Shown: one piece after another, positions 1 through 8,506 of the stretch
How the letters are laid out: each line of letters opens with the position of its first letter
How positions within the stretch are numbered: position 1 is the stretch's first letter
NCBI GenBank assembly: GCA_030706605.1
Contig: JAUZOE010000002.1
Coordinates: 124,001 to 188,000, forward strand
Direction of reading: 5' to 3'
Origin: Bacteroidota bacterium
GTDB taxonomy: Bacteria > Bacteroidota > Bacteroidia > Chitinophagales > Chitinophagaceae
DNA length: 64,000 bases
The notes under the pieces: generated by a model
What the model was told of the DNA's origin: nothing
The model's database searches: none
Seen by the model: the letters and a program-made list of their open reading frames with translations, nothing else
Position numbers and translations under genes: made by a program

Positions 1-945
1 AATTTTTATTAACCCTAAAAGCTTTCCCCCGGGAGAAATAATATTGATTCCATCCGGGCCGGCGGCAAATAAGTTTCCATATTTATCAATCTTAAAACCG
101 TCAGGACCTTGCTTTACAGTGGCTTTTTCCTTTAATGGTGCAGCATCAAACAATACGTGGCCATCTTTCAGATTTCCATTTGCATCAAGATCATAAACAT
201 ACCATTTTGGTTTTTTATTATCGCTGCTTGCGACGTATAGTTTTTTTTCGTCTAAGGAAAGCGCTATTCCGTTAGGTTTGGGAATACTATCGGTCAGTAA
301 TGTTAATTTGCCGTCTATGTCTATTTTATAAACACCTTCAAAATTCAATTCTCTTTCAGGGTCTGTGTCGCCTTGCGGTAAACCATAAGTCGGATCAGTA
401 AAATAAATGTTGCCCTTGCTGTCACACGCTAAATCATTGGGACTGTTGAACTTTTTGCCGTTATAGCTTGCTGCCAGCACTGTATAGTCCGCTTTGGGTT
501 TGTTAAGACCGGCATTCATTCTCACAACCTGCCTGTTGCCTGACTGGCAAATCAAAAGCCTGCCATTTTTGTCAAGCGTCAATCCGTTAGAACCTATCTC
601 TCCCTTGCGTTCTTTAGTGCCGGTATAACCTGAATTTCTCAAATAAACACTTGTCGAATCACCTTGTGCCCACTGATATATTTTATTTTCCGGCACATTA
701 GAAAATAATAGTGAATTCTTCTCTGCAATCCACACAGGTCCTTCAGCCCAATTAAAACCTCTTGCAATCACCTCTATGGTTGCATTACTGTCAATTAATG
801 GTAAAGCACTCTTATCGTAAATTTCTATTTTACCAATTGGATTATCTTTTTGAACATTTTTATCTTTTTCTGAATTATCATTTTGAGAATGGCAACTGCA
901 AACAAATAGTGCAGCGATGATCATGATATTTTTTGTGAGGTTCAT
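1..945 (-). CDS. SMP-30/gluconolactonase/LRE-family lipoprotein, C-terminus beyond window
   Basis: The minus-strand frame opens with ATG at 945 and stays open to base 1, so the C-terminal end is missing. The N-terminus is a lipoprotein signal (hydrophobic stretch ending LFVCSC, Cys about residue 17), followed by a Ser/Lys/Asp-rich linker. The body has SMP-30/gluconolactonase features: the NWAEGPVW start of the propeller, the NSPNDLACDSKGNIYFTDP blade with its metal-binding Asn and Asp, and PNGIALS. Family members hydrolyse sugar lactones with a divalent metal. It lies 12 bp after dgoK on the same strand, so the likely role is periplasmic opening of galactono- or a related lactone to feed the galactonate pathway; the exact substrate is inference. 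No separate promoter is seen, so it is probably the last gene of the dgo operon in this window. Confidence 0.85.
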   Translation of the reverse strand, partial: MNLTKNIMIIAALFVCSCHSQNDNSEKDKNVQKDNPIGKIEIYDKSALPLIDSNATIEVIARGFNWAEGPVWIAEKNSLLFSNVPENKIYQWAQGDSTSVYLRNSGYTGTKERKGEIGSNGLTLDKNGRLLICQSGNRQVVRMNAGLNKPKADYTVLAASYNGKKFNSPNDLACDSKGNIYFTDPTYGLPQGDTDPERELNFEGVYKIDIDGKLTLLTDSIPKPNGIALSLDEKKLYVASSDNKKPKWYVYDLDANGNLKDGHVLFDAAPLKEKATVKQGPDGFKIDKYGNLFAAGPDGINIISPGGKLLGLIKI

Positions 946-957
946 GTTGGTGATATT

Positions 958-1905
958 TTACTGGTATAATTTATAAATAACAGTTTGCCCTTTAATGAGT
1001 GCTTTGTCAGCATTTATGTGCTGAATACTTTTACTAATTTCCAAAAGATGTAATGCTTGTGAATAGGGTAATAAGAATTTTTTATCGGACACAAGTGTAA
1101 CAGAACTATAATTGATATGCAACAAATCTTTTAATTCAGTGCCAATAAGCAAACCACTCAGGTAATGATAATTTTCTTTCGGGTTCAGTTTGTTAAATAG
1201 CTGGTTTGTTCTTACATGGAAAATACTGTTTAATAAATTATCGTAAGCCCCTTCTTTAACTCCCTTTTCAAAATTTGGATTAGTAATTTCTGAGAGATAA
1301 TTTTCTTTTTCTAAAGAAGCCGATAAAATACTTTTCGTGGAAAGCAAATCGAAAAGTTCACCGGTCATAAATGTCTTACACCCTGCTATCAGGCCACTTT
1401 TCACACTCACATGTTTAGAATGTGTGCCGGGTAAAATAAATAACCGTTCATCAGGAGAGTTCTTTACATCACAACCTACCACCATCGTTTCTTCACCCCG
1501 CATTACATCATTTGCAGATTTAACTCCGGATATCATAATCACCCGATGCTTAAAATCATTAGAAGGATCAATTGGATGAACCAATAAATCATCTCCGCCT
1601 GTTTTTGCAGGAAGTGGTTTATATTCTAATTCCATCATGCCAATGCCGGACGATGCCATTCCGGAAATGATTACGACTACATTATCTAAGCTATATCCGG
1701 AATGTGTGGAAAGTGTTTTAATTCCTGCTGAAATTATAGATCTGTAAAATAAAAATCTATCCAGGGAACTATTTTTCCATGATGTATGTGTGGACGCTAT
1801 GCCTTGCTGCGATGTAACTTCAGCTAACACGTTTTGTGCTTCAGTTTCAACTAAGCGTAACCGAAAAGAAGAAGTTCCCCAATCGCAACTGATAAATTTA
1901 TCCAT
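958..1905 (-). CDS. dgoK: 2-dehydro-3-deoxygalactonokinase
   Basis: 315 aa, close to the usual DgoK length (about 290-330). It phosphorylates 2-keto-3-deoxygalactonate with ATP to the 6-phosphate, the middle cytoplasmic step of the De Ley-Doudoroff galactonate pathway. The N-terminus ISCDWGTSSFRLRLVE matches the family nucleotide-binding start, and the central PGTHSKHVSV segment (about residue 160) followed by FMTGELFDLL is the typical DgoK core. The ATG at 1905 gives the expected N-terminus, with only a weak ribosome site upstream. It sits between the MFS transporter (86 bp) and the lactonase (12 bp) and shares their orientation with dgoD and dgoA, which supports the function. Nothing looks truncated. 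Confidence 0.9.
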   Translation of the reverse strand: MDKFISCDWGTSSFRLRLVETEAQNVLAEVTSQQGIASTHTSWKNSSLDRFLFYRSIISAGIKTLSTHSGYSLDNVVVIISGMASSGIGMMELEYKPLPAKTGGDDLLVHPIDPSNDFKHRVIMISGVKSANDVMRGEETMVVGCDVKNSPDERLFILPGTHSKHVSVKSGLIAGCKTFMTGELFDLLSTKSILSASLEKENYLSEITNPNFEKGVKEGAYDNLLNSIFHVRTNQLFNKLNPKENYHYLSGLLIGTELKDLLHINYSSVTLVSDKKFLLPYSQALHLLEISKSIQHINADKALIKGQTVIYKLYQ

Positions 1906-1991
1906 AGAAATGATTAATAAATATTCAATTCTTTAAACAAAAGAAAGCCAAATACAATTTCAATAAAAACTCTGAATAGTTTCAGTATTTC

Positions 1992-3305
1992 CTAAACTGG
2001 TATTTCTTTACTTACCTCCACCCTCTCCACCTTACCTACAAGAAAAATGTAGCTGAGTGCCCCCAAAGCCCCGATGACGCCAATCAAAATTATTGCAGGG
2101 GTAAAATTGCTATCACTTACGATGTAACCAATTGCTGCCGGTACAATAATTCCTGCAAGGCCGCCAATAAAATTAAATACGCCGCCAGTTAGACCTACTA
2201 AATGTTTGGGTGCCAGGATAGAAACAAAAACCCAGGTAATAGAAGCAAAGCCGTTGCCAAAAAAAGCAATGCACATAAACAAAATAATTAATGCCGGGCT
2301 GCTTACATAATTGGCGCCAATAATCGACATACTCAAAAAAAGCCCTATAACTATTGGAGCTTTGCGGGCAATATTTGCAGATACTCCTTTCTTAATCATG
2401 TAATCCGATGAAAAGCCTGCCAGTAAAATTCCCACAAAGGCTGATAAAAAAGGAAGGGAAGACAGGAAGCCGGATTGAATAAAATCGATGTGCCTGTATT
2501 TTACCAGGTAAGTAGGAAACCATGTAAGAAAAAACCAAAGCGTAGAGCCAACGGCAAACTGCCCGAGATAAATTCCCCATAATTTTTTATGGATAAAAAC
2601 TTCTTTCAGGTCGGCCCATTTAAATTGTTGAGGCTTATTTTTTTTCAATGCAAATTCCCTGTTTGTTAATCCCCCGCCATCTTCTATGTAATTTAATTCA
2701 GCTTCGTTGGCACGTGGATGTTCTGCGGGATCGCGATAAAAAAAATACCATGTGATGCCCCATAGAATACCTACGATTCCGGTGATAATAAACAAGCCTT
2801 TCCACCCCGCATATTGCTCAAGTCCTGTGAGTACGGGAGCAAGAAAAGCCAGGCCTATAAATTGCCCGGAGGTATAAATTCCAATTGCTGATGCTCTTTC
2901 ATTATCGGGGAACCAGTTTGTAACAATCCTGTTGTTGGTCGGATAAGAGGGTGCTTCAAAAACTCCAATTGCCATCCGCAAGCCAAACAAGGATACAAAT
3001 CCCCTGGCAAACCCTTGCGCTACAGTAACTATCGACCAAAGTACCAGGCTGAATGTGTAAATAATTCTCGGGCCAAAGCGATCAGTGAGGATACCTCCCG
3101 GAATTTGAAGCAAAGCATATGTCCAGCCGAATGCTGAAAATACATAGCCAAGCTGTATGGTAGATAAATTAAATTCCTTTGTTATCATAGGTGCCGCAAC
3201 TGAGATGTTGCTTCTGTCCATATAATTAATAACCACATTTATAAAAATACCTGCGAGGATGGTAAACCGGACCTTTGTTGCTTTATGTGTTTCTATTTTT
3301 GTCAT
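1992..3305 (-). CDS. dgoT: MFS sugar-acid transporter, ACS family (galactonate/hexuronate type)
   Basis: 437 aa with about 12 hydrophobic segments and a charged central loop (about residues 195-235), as expected for the anion:cation symporter branch of the major facilitator superfamily. The first helix carries INYMDRSNISVAAPMI, the signature region of DgoT/ExuT/GudP proteins, and the loop 2-3 motif is present as GGILTDRFGPR. Family members import hexonates or hexuronates with protons across the inner membrane. Its place between dgoD and dgoK makes D-galactonate the likely substrate; an uronate or related acid cannot be ruled out. A 145-bp gap separates it from dgoD upstream, so an internal promoter or processing site is possible, although none was identified. 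Confidence 0.85.
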   Translation of the reverse strand: MTKIETHKATKVRFTILAGIFINVVINYMDRSNISVAAPMITKEFNLSTIQLGYVFSAFGWTYALLQIPGGILTDRFGPRIIYTFSLVLWSIVTVAQGFARGFVSLFGLRMAIGVFEAPSYPTNNRIVTNWFPDNERASAIGIYTSGQFIGLAFLAPVLTGLEQYAGWKGLFIITGIVGILWGITWYFFYRDPAEHPRANEAELNYIEDGGGLTNREFALKKNKPQQFKWADLKEVFIHKKLWGIYLGQFAVGSTLWFFLTWFPTYLVKYRHIDFIQSGFLSSLPFLSAFVGILLAGFSSDYMIKKGVSANIARKAPIVIGLFLSMSIIGANYVSSPALIILFMCIAFFGNGFASITWVFVSILAPKHLVGLTGGVFNFIGGLAGIIVPAAIGYIVSDSNFTPAIILIGVIGALGALSYIFLVGKVERVEVSKEIPV

Positions 3306-3450
3306 AATCGTTAGTCCGCTTCTTAAATATTACGCTATTATAAAACCCGGGAAGGTTTTACCAGGCCTCTTGTAAATTCAATTTTAAAAAAATCCTTCCT
3401 GGTTTTATTATTACATCAGGCATTGCACATCGTAAATAGAATATCCCAGG

Positions 3451-4599
3451 CTACCATTCCGCCACGCTTCCATCTTCGTGCCGCCACAAAGGATTTTGCC
3501 AGTTATGTCCTTGCTTCGCCATTTCTATTACATGCTCTTCATTTATTTCAATTCCCAGCCCCGGGCCGGAAGGTATTTTTACAAAACCTTTTTCATAATT
3601 AAAGACAGACTTATCTTTTAGGTAATCAAGCAAATCACTTCCTTCATTGTAATGAATGCCGAGGCTTTGCTCCTGTATAAAAACATTGTGGCAGGTAGCA
3701 TCTACCTGCAGGCAGGCTGCAAGGGCAATAGGCCCAAGAGGACAATGTGGAGCTGCTGCCACATCAAAGGCCTCTGCCATTGAAATTATTTTTTTACATT
3801 CTGTGATACCGCCAGCATGAGAAAGGTCCGGTTGTATAATATCAACATAGCCGTCCTTTAATAAATTTTTAAATTGCCAGCGGCTAAACATTCTCTCACC
3901 CGTTGCAATAGGTATGGAAGTATGCTGTGCAATATCTCTTAAGGCTTCATTATTTTCAGGCAGCACGGGTTCTTCAATAAACATAGGATGAAAAGGTTCC
4001 AGCTCTTTTGCCATGACCTTTGCCATAGGTTTATGAATGCGGCCGTGAAAATCTATTCCAATGCCTGCGGCATTACCGGCAACTTCCCTTACACTGGCTA
4101 CACGTTGCAACACTCTGTCAATCTTATCATATGAATCTATATATTGTAATTCCTCTGTGGCATTCATCTTCATAGCCGTAAATCCGTTTGCTATTGCCGC
4201 TTTTGCAGCATTGGCAATATCCGAAGGCCGGTCACCCCCAATCCATGAATATACTTTTATTTTATCCCTTGCTTTGCCTCCCATCAGATCGTGGATCGGT
4301 GCATTATAAAATTTCCCTTTAATATCCCATAGCGCCTGGTCAATGCCTGAGATAGCGCTCATCAGAACAGGCCCGCCGCGATAAAATCCTCCGCGATACA
4401 TGGTGTTCCAATGATCTTCAATGTGCATAGGGTCTTTCCCGATCAAATTTTGCATCAGTTCTTCAACGGCCGTTTTTACGGTAGCCGCTTTGCCTTCAAT
4501 AACGGGCTCTCCCCAGCCAGTTATGCCTTCGTCAGTTTCTATTTTCAAAAAGAGCCACCGCGGTGGTACCTGGTATAAGGTGTAATTTTTTATTTTCAT
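3451..4599 (-). CDS. dgoD: D-galactonate dehydratase (enolase superfamily)
   Basis: 382 aa, the same length as E. coli DgoD. It removes water from D-galactonate to give 2-keto-3-deoxygalactonate, using Mg2+. The N-terminal capping domain starts [19 protein letters not shown], and the barrel keeps the metal and base residues of the family: DFHGRIH at about residue 183 (Asp and His), FIEEP and ATGER for the other two metal ligands, APHCPLGP for the catalytic His and FIQEQS for the last Glu. These are the residues known from the E. coli enzyme. It begins 13 bp after the dgoA stop, so the two are almost certainly cotranscribed. Other acid-sugar dehydratases share the fold, but the operon and residue set favour galactonate. 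Confidence 0.93.
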   Translation of the reverse strand: MKIKNYTLYQVPPRWLFLKIETDEGITGWGEPVIEGKAATVKTAVEELMQNLIGKDPMHIEDHWNTMYRGGFYRGGPVLMSAISGIDQALWDIKGKFYNAPIHDLMGGKARDKIKVYSWIGGDRPSDIANAAKAAIANGFTAMKMNATEELQYIDSYDKIDRVLQRVASVREVAGNAAGIGIDFHGRIHKPMAKVMAKELEPFHPMFIEEPVLPENNEALRDIAQHTSIPIATGERMFSRWQFKNLLKDGYVDIIQPDLSHAGGITECKKIISMAEAFDVAAAPHCPLGPIALAACLQVDATCHNVFIQEQSLGIHYNEGSDLLDYLKDKSVFNYEKGFVKIPSGPGLGIEINEEHVIEMAKQGHNWQNPLWRHEDGSVAEW

Positions 4600-4612
4600 A
4601 TCAATGCTTACA

Positions 4613-5233
4613 TTACTTTATAGCTTCAACAAAACGACTCGCCTTTGCCGTAAGATTTTGCAAATACAATTCATCCACTTTTTCCTTATTACTCACAAGC
4701 GAGCTTCCGATGCCAAAGGCCGATGCCCCGGCTTTTTTATAGGCTTCGATATTATTGATGTCAATGCCCCCTGTTGGCATCACTAAAACCTTGTCTAAGG
4801 GTGCCAGAATTTGCTTTACATACCCGGGACTTTGCGCCGGAAATATTTTTATGATATCGGCGCCGTTTTTATACGCGGTAAAAATTTCTGTTGGAGTATA
4901 AGCGCCGGGAATGCTAACAACGGAATTGTCTTTGGCTGTTTTAATTATATCCGTATCCAATGTGGGAGAAATTAAAAACTGAGCGCCCGCATCAATGGCC
5001 AATCGTGCATCCTTTACAGTTAGTACAGTACCTGCTCCCACCAGCATTTTATTTTCAAAAGTATATGACAGCTTCTTAATAAGTGACAATGCATCATTTG
5101 AATTCAGCGTCACTTCTATGATATTGATTCCGCCTTCATGTAGTGATGTGGCAATGTTTATCACATCTGCTGCACTCAGCCCGCGAAGGATGGCAACTAT
5201 TTTATGTTGAAGAATGTATTTTAATGATGTCAT
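4613..5233 (-). CDS. dgoA: 2-dehydro-3-deoxy-6-phosphogalactonate aldolase (KDPG/KDPGal class I)
   Basis: 206 aa, typical of the KDPG/KDPGal aldolase family. It cleaves 2-keto-3-deoxy-6-phosphogalactonate to pyruvate and glyceraldehyde-3-phosphate. Visible features are the AILRG substrate Arg, the IIEVTLNS segment with the catalytic Glu, LVGAGTVL, and [10 protein letters not shown] with the Schiff-base Lys near residue 129, then MPTGGID for phosphate binding. As the first gene of the minus-strand dgo operon it probably follows the operon promoter in the 233-bp space to the divergent gene at 5467. No transcription regulator gene of the GntR or IclR kind lies next to it here. A KDPG (Entner-Doudoroff) activity is also possible for the fold, but dgoD and dgoK beside it favour galactonate. 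Confidence 0.9.
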   Translation of the reverse strand: MTSLKYILQHKIVAILRGLSAADVINIATSLHEGGINIIEVTLNSNDALSLIKKLSYTFENKMLVGAGTVLTVKDARLAIDAGAQFLISPTLDTDIIKTAKDNSVVSIPGAYTPTEIFTAYKNGADIIKIFPAQSPGYVKQILAPLDKVLVMPTGGIDINNIEAYKKAGASAFGIGSSLVSNKEKVDELYLQNLTAKASRFVEAIK

Positions 5234-5466
5234 GAATTACAATCGTTATTAGTTCAGGGCGAAATATTTTCAAAAAACTAAAGTAGGTCTTTTTTAAAAT
5301 AAAAGGTAACGCGATAACTAAAAGTCTCTTCCCGGGAGAAGCCCTTCTTTTATTTGAACAGGCCAAGGAAAGCCGGGGATTGCCCTCACCGAGATGGATG
5401 CGGTATTTTATTTTTTATCTTTAGGCTGCAATACAGATCAGGAAAACTAAAACTAAACCCAATCAA

Positions 5467-6033
5467 ATGAGAAAGGTAATCTTCGCAATCAACACGAGTT
5501 TAGATGGCTACTGCGACCATACCAAATTCTATCCCGATGAAGAAACGATGGAGTATTTTACACACCTCACACGAGATGCTGACACATTCGTCTACGGGCG
5601 TAAAACTTATCAATTGATGGTTCCTTATTGGCCAGATGTGGCGAAAAACCATTCCAGGCAAAATGACAGAAATGCAGATATAGAATTTGCCCGGGCATTT
5701 GATGCCGTCGGTAAAATTATTGTTTTCTCAAAATCATTAGACAGCCCTGAAGGAAAAAAAACGAGAATTGTTCGTGCGGGCCTGCACGACGAAGTACTTA
5801 AGTTGAAACAGGAACAAGGCAAAAATATTTTAACCGGTGGAGTAGCCATTCCTTCACAACTGGCAGAACTGGGCTTGGTTGATGAATATCATTTTGTGGT
5901 TCACCCGATAGTTATAGGAGAAGGCAGACGGTTGTTTGACGGTATCAATCTGCATGAGAAATTACAATTAAAACTGGTTGAGTCAACGGTTTTTAAGTCG
6001 GGGTGTGTTGCGCTTCGGTACTTGAAACAATGA
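5467..6033 (+). CDS. Dihydrofolate reductase / RibD C-terminal-like reductase
   Basis: 188 aa, a single RibD_C domain. The start RKVIFAINTSLDGY, the TFVYGRKTYQLM segment near residue 40, KIIVFSKSL near residue 90 and GGVAIPSQLAELGLVDEY near residue 120 are standard for this NADPH-dependent family, which is abundant in soil Bacteroidota. The real substrate of most members is unknown; they are usually annotated as dihydrofolate reductase family proteins and are not the housekeeping FolA. It is divergent from the dgo operon across 233 bp and followed by the IS element, so its neighbours say little about function. The start ATG follows an A-rich leader, with TATCTTTA about 60 bp upstream as a weak promoter candidate. 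Confidence 0.85.
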   Translation: MRKVIFAINTSLDGYCDHTKFYPDEETMEYFTHLTRDADTFVYGRKTYQLMVPYWPDVAKNHSRQNDRNADIEFARAFDAVGKIIVFSKSLDSPEGKKTRIVRAGLHDEVLKLKQEQGKNILTGGVAIPSQLAELGLVDEYHFVVHPIVIGEGRRLFDGINLHEKLQLKLVESTVFKSGCVALRYLKQ

Positions 6034-6107
6034 GAGAAAAATCTACGATAAAATGAGATATTTCTACGGTCGTTGCCCATGTTCGTGCAAGTACAAAGAA
6101 TGTTCCA

Positions 6108-6152
6108 TGGCGCAAGTATGAGGTTTAGCCTTTGCGTGGCCTACTTGTGCCA
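6108..6152. repeat. Imperfect inverted repeat, 11-bp arms
   Basis: Arms TGGCGCAAGTA (6108-6118) and TACTTGTGCCA (6142-6152) pair with one mismatch around a 23-base loop that has further short pairing. It lies between the RibD-like gene and the IS element. There is no T run, so a Rho-independent terminator is unlikely. The GGCGCAAG core resembles the outer part of the IS terminal repeats nearby, so it may be a relic of a related element. Confidence 0.4.
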
Positions 6153-6200
6153 CCGGAAGTTAGCTGAAGCTTAATGAAATTAGTCCTTTCATCACGTAAA

Positions 6201-7901
6201 AGTCCCACTCTAGCGCAAGCGTCTCGTGTGCCTGTTGCACAACTAACTCATGAAAAAATTAAATGGTTATCTAAGAACGCTGTCATTTTCTATTCGGGAA
6301 GTTCGTCATTATTCATGATTTTTGAAATATCTTTCAGATCATTAGATAGTAGCATTTAATGGTACCTGATAGAATAAAAACAAGAGGTTGTAAGCTATAC
6401 CGCAGCTCTTTTATATCTACCTGTACTTTTTGGGATTGCCATTTCATTAACTTTTTCAGGTTATAGGCGATGGCTGCCATCGTCATACATTTATCGGCCA
6501 GACTGATTCCTTTAGTATATACTCTGCGCATACCTAAAAAATTGACGAGTGTTCCGAGTACTGGTTCAACAGTACTGCTCCTTAGCTTTTTCATACGTTT
6601 AGCCATAGGAGTTTTCAGGCGGTTATGCATTTTGTCAAACAGGTCTTTATCTACCGTAACTGCTATTGTTTTATGCAGGCTTTTACCAATGCATTGGTTT
6701 TTTAAAGGGCATATTGCACAGTCTTTACTGCTGCTTCTATACTGCTTCATTTTCCCGTTTCTATGACTGGCTTTTATGTATTTATATTCAAGAACTTTCC
6801 CCTGTGAACATAGGTAGCGGTCATTTTCTTTATCATATGTAAAACCCTTCCTGAAAGGTTTATATTGCCCAAAATTGGGAATGTATCCTATAATATTCTC
6901 CTCTTCAAGCATACGTAATGCTTCACTGCTGCTATAGTTGCCATCTGCTAAAACTTCTTCTATCTGAAGCCCGTCTTCACTTAAATTATCAATTGTATTA
7001 TGCACCAACGAAGGAAGGCATTGGCTATCTTTCTTATCTGCAAAATCACTTTGTATCTGGGTAATAACATGATTAGCTGTATCTACACTTACCTGTGCCA
7101 GATAGTTTAGCCTTCTGGATTTACCTGGTTTTACTGATACCCGTGCATCCTTATCTGTTGTACTTTGCAGCGCATGATTACTTAGAGATTTATTCCATTC
7201 GTTGTTTTTATCTGATCCTTTACCCAATGCACCAGGAGGTAAGTTGTCGTTTTTACTTTGTTCCGGAAGCCTTTCTTCTTCATTAAGTTCGTCAGTATAA
7301 TTATCCACATCTTTTAATACTTCTTTTTTCTGTAAACTTTCCATTGATGCATTTGCTTGTACATATACACTATCCATGGCTTGCCTTTTTCCTGCAACCA
7401 TTCCTTTATCAATGCACAGGCTTAATACTTTTCTAAATAATTCTTTGAAAATATCTTCTCCATACAACTGTCTTGTGCGGCTAAGAGTACTATGCCATGG
7501 CAATGGTTCATCAATGTCATATCCGATAAAGAACAACATATCAAGGCGCATACTAACGGTTGAGATTATGCGACGATCACTGCCCAGGTTTTCTAAATAA
7601 CCAATAAGCATCAGTTTAAAAAATACCACAGGATCAATAGATTGCTGGCCTTCGGAACCATAGTATTTTTTTGTTTCTTTATAACAGCCATTGAAGATTA
7701 AATAAATCTTTAAGCCTGCGGTAAAAGTTATCTTCCGGTACCCGCTGCGAGAGTTGGAAAGATTTGAACAATTGTTCTGAATATAGTTTTTTCCCTTGCA
7801 TGCTTTAAGATACGATTCTGCAATGCCCATTTGCAACTATCTTTATGCACATCATGTTAGTTGTGCAACAGGCACGAGACGCTTGCGCCAGTGAGGGGAC
7901 T
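6201..7901 (-). mobile_element. IS1182-type insertion sequence with terminal inverted repeats
   Basis: About 1.7 kb bounded by inverted repeats at 6201-6247 and 7856-7901. The arms share a long near-identical core (GCGCAAGCGTCTCGTG and CCTGTTGCACAACTAAC), broken by a 2-base difference, and an outer AGTCCC/GGGACT pair. The core repeat could instead begin at 6213 and end at 7888, leaving AGTCCC-ACTC and GTGAG-GGGACT as flanking target sequence that would itself form a hairpin. The single gene inside runs on the minus strand and is an IS1182-type transposase. No clear direct target duplication was found. Frame damage in the transposase suggests this copy is not autonomous as written. Confidence 0.85.
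6334..7801 (-). pseudogene. IS1182-type DDE transposase, frameshifted near residue 42
   Basis: Most of the protein reads in one frame from about 7680 to 6334 and has IS1182 features: QQSIDPVVFFKLMLIGYLEN, PLPWHSTLSRTRQLYG, an AMDSVYVQANASM region, a CAICPLKNQCIG Cys cluster and a C-terminal YNLKKLM. The expected family N-terminus lies in the -1-shifted frame from an ATG at 7801: MQGKKLYSEQLF, then QLSQRVPEDNFYRRLKDL, and it ends at a stop just after NLQWLL. Removing one base from ATAACAG (7681-7687) would join it directly to YKETKKYYG, the normal sequence. An alternative in-frame start at 7836 gives a nonsense N-terminus. So the gene carries a one-base insertion or the sequence an error. Programmed frameshifting is not known for this family. 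Confidence 0.85.
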
Positions 7902-7930
7902 AGAACTGGTCGAAAATCTTCAAAGCATTC

Positions 7931-7963
7931 AAAAAATAAAAAACCCCGGTTTATCACCGGGGT
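7931..7963 (-). terminator. Rho-independent terminator of the 61-aa gene
   Basis: On the minus strand an 8-bp perfect stem (ACCGGGGT on the plus strand at 7956-7963, ACCCCGGT at 7943-7950) with a 5-base loop is followed by a T-rich tract (plus-strand A run 7931-7942). It lies 22 bp after the small gene's stop codon and just outside the IS element. Confidence 0.85.
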
Positions 7964-7984
7964 CTGTTCAGTTTTCAGGAAGCA

Positions 7985-8170
7985 TTAACCAAGATGCCTT
8001 CTCCTTACCATGCTACTTGCAGAGCGTACCCTACGGTTAAGCTTCCACATGTCTGCGGTGGTAAAATTTCTTTTTTGGTCATTTTCATTAACGTTGACTC
8101 CTGTTGCCAATGTATCTTGTTGTCCATAGTTGTCCAACTGCACAGTTGGCCGTGTAACATTACTTTTCAT
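7985..8170 (-). CDS. Small basic protein, unknown function (61 aa)
   Basis: 61 aa, not recognised by name. Support for a real gene: an AAGGAG ribosome site 5 bases before the ATG at 8170, a strong terminator right after the stop and a possible promoter upstream. The N-terminal half is polar (Asn/Thr/Gln-rich), with a C-terminal NFTTADMWKLNRRVRSAS segment and a very basic VRRRH tail. Short Bacteroidota proteins with an F-T-x-A-D-x-W motif followed by Arg-rich sequence exist, but I cannot give a function. No signal peptide or membrane segment is visible, so it is probably cytoplasmic. The gene is monocistronic and flanked by the IS and the cytochrome lipoprotein gene. Confidence 0.6.
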   Translation of the reverse strand: MKSNVTRPTVQLDNYGQQDTLATGVNVNENDQKRNFTTADMWKLNRRVRSASSMVRRRHLG

Positions 8171-8332
8171 TAAAACTCCTTTTTTAATCTTTAATTAATA
8201 AATCTGTCTTTTGGGGAGAAGCGGAGGGTGAATTCCAGCGGCTTTTATATATAATTTAATTTCTTTAAGGCTTGATTCGGCCTGCGCACATTTTGAAGTT
8301 GATATCTTAACTTCCCCAGACTTTTTGCAGCG

Positions 8333-8363
8333 CAAAGTTACATAGAGGCAGCCCTCCTGTAAA
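8333..8363 (-). promoter_or_regulatory. Bacteroidota-type promoter (TTTA-N19-TAACTTTG)
   Basis: On the minus strand TAACTTTG (plus 8333-8340) matches the -7 consensus TAnnTTTG, and TTTA (plus 8360-8363) sits 19 bases upstream as a one-mismatch -33 box. The predicted start would give a leader of about 155 bases before the 61-aa gene at 8170. A 57-codon open frame (8368-8195) overlaps it and weakens the case. Confidence 0.4.
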
Positions 8364-8506
8364 ACCATATTAAAGGTCAGAAATGCATCTCCAAGGCCAT
8401 GGATTTTACTACAAGTTGCAGTAGATCATATGATTAGACATGCTTGTTTTAGGATTTCCAATAGGTGGCTACGGGCAGCTCCTTATGGTTCAAAATATTA
8501 TTTTTA

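Noticed and set aside
5300-5345. Operator-like CTTCCCGGGAGAAG upstream of dgoA
   Set aside because: Imperfect short palindrome with no known regulator here; could be chance.
8195-8368. 57-codon minus-strand frame (starts MVLQEGCLYVTLRC)
   Set aside because: It overlaps the promoter-like boxes of the 61-aa gene, has no ribosome site, and no family match that I recognise. Protein-like composition alone was not enough.
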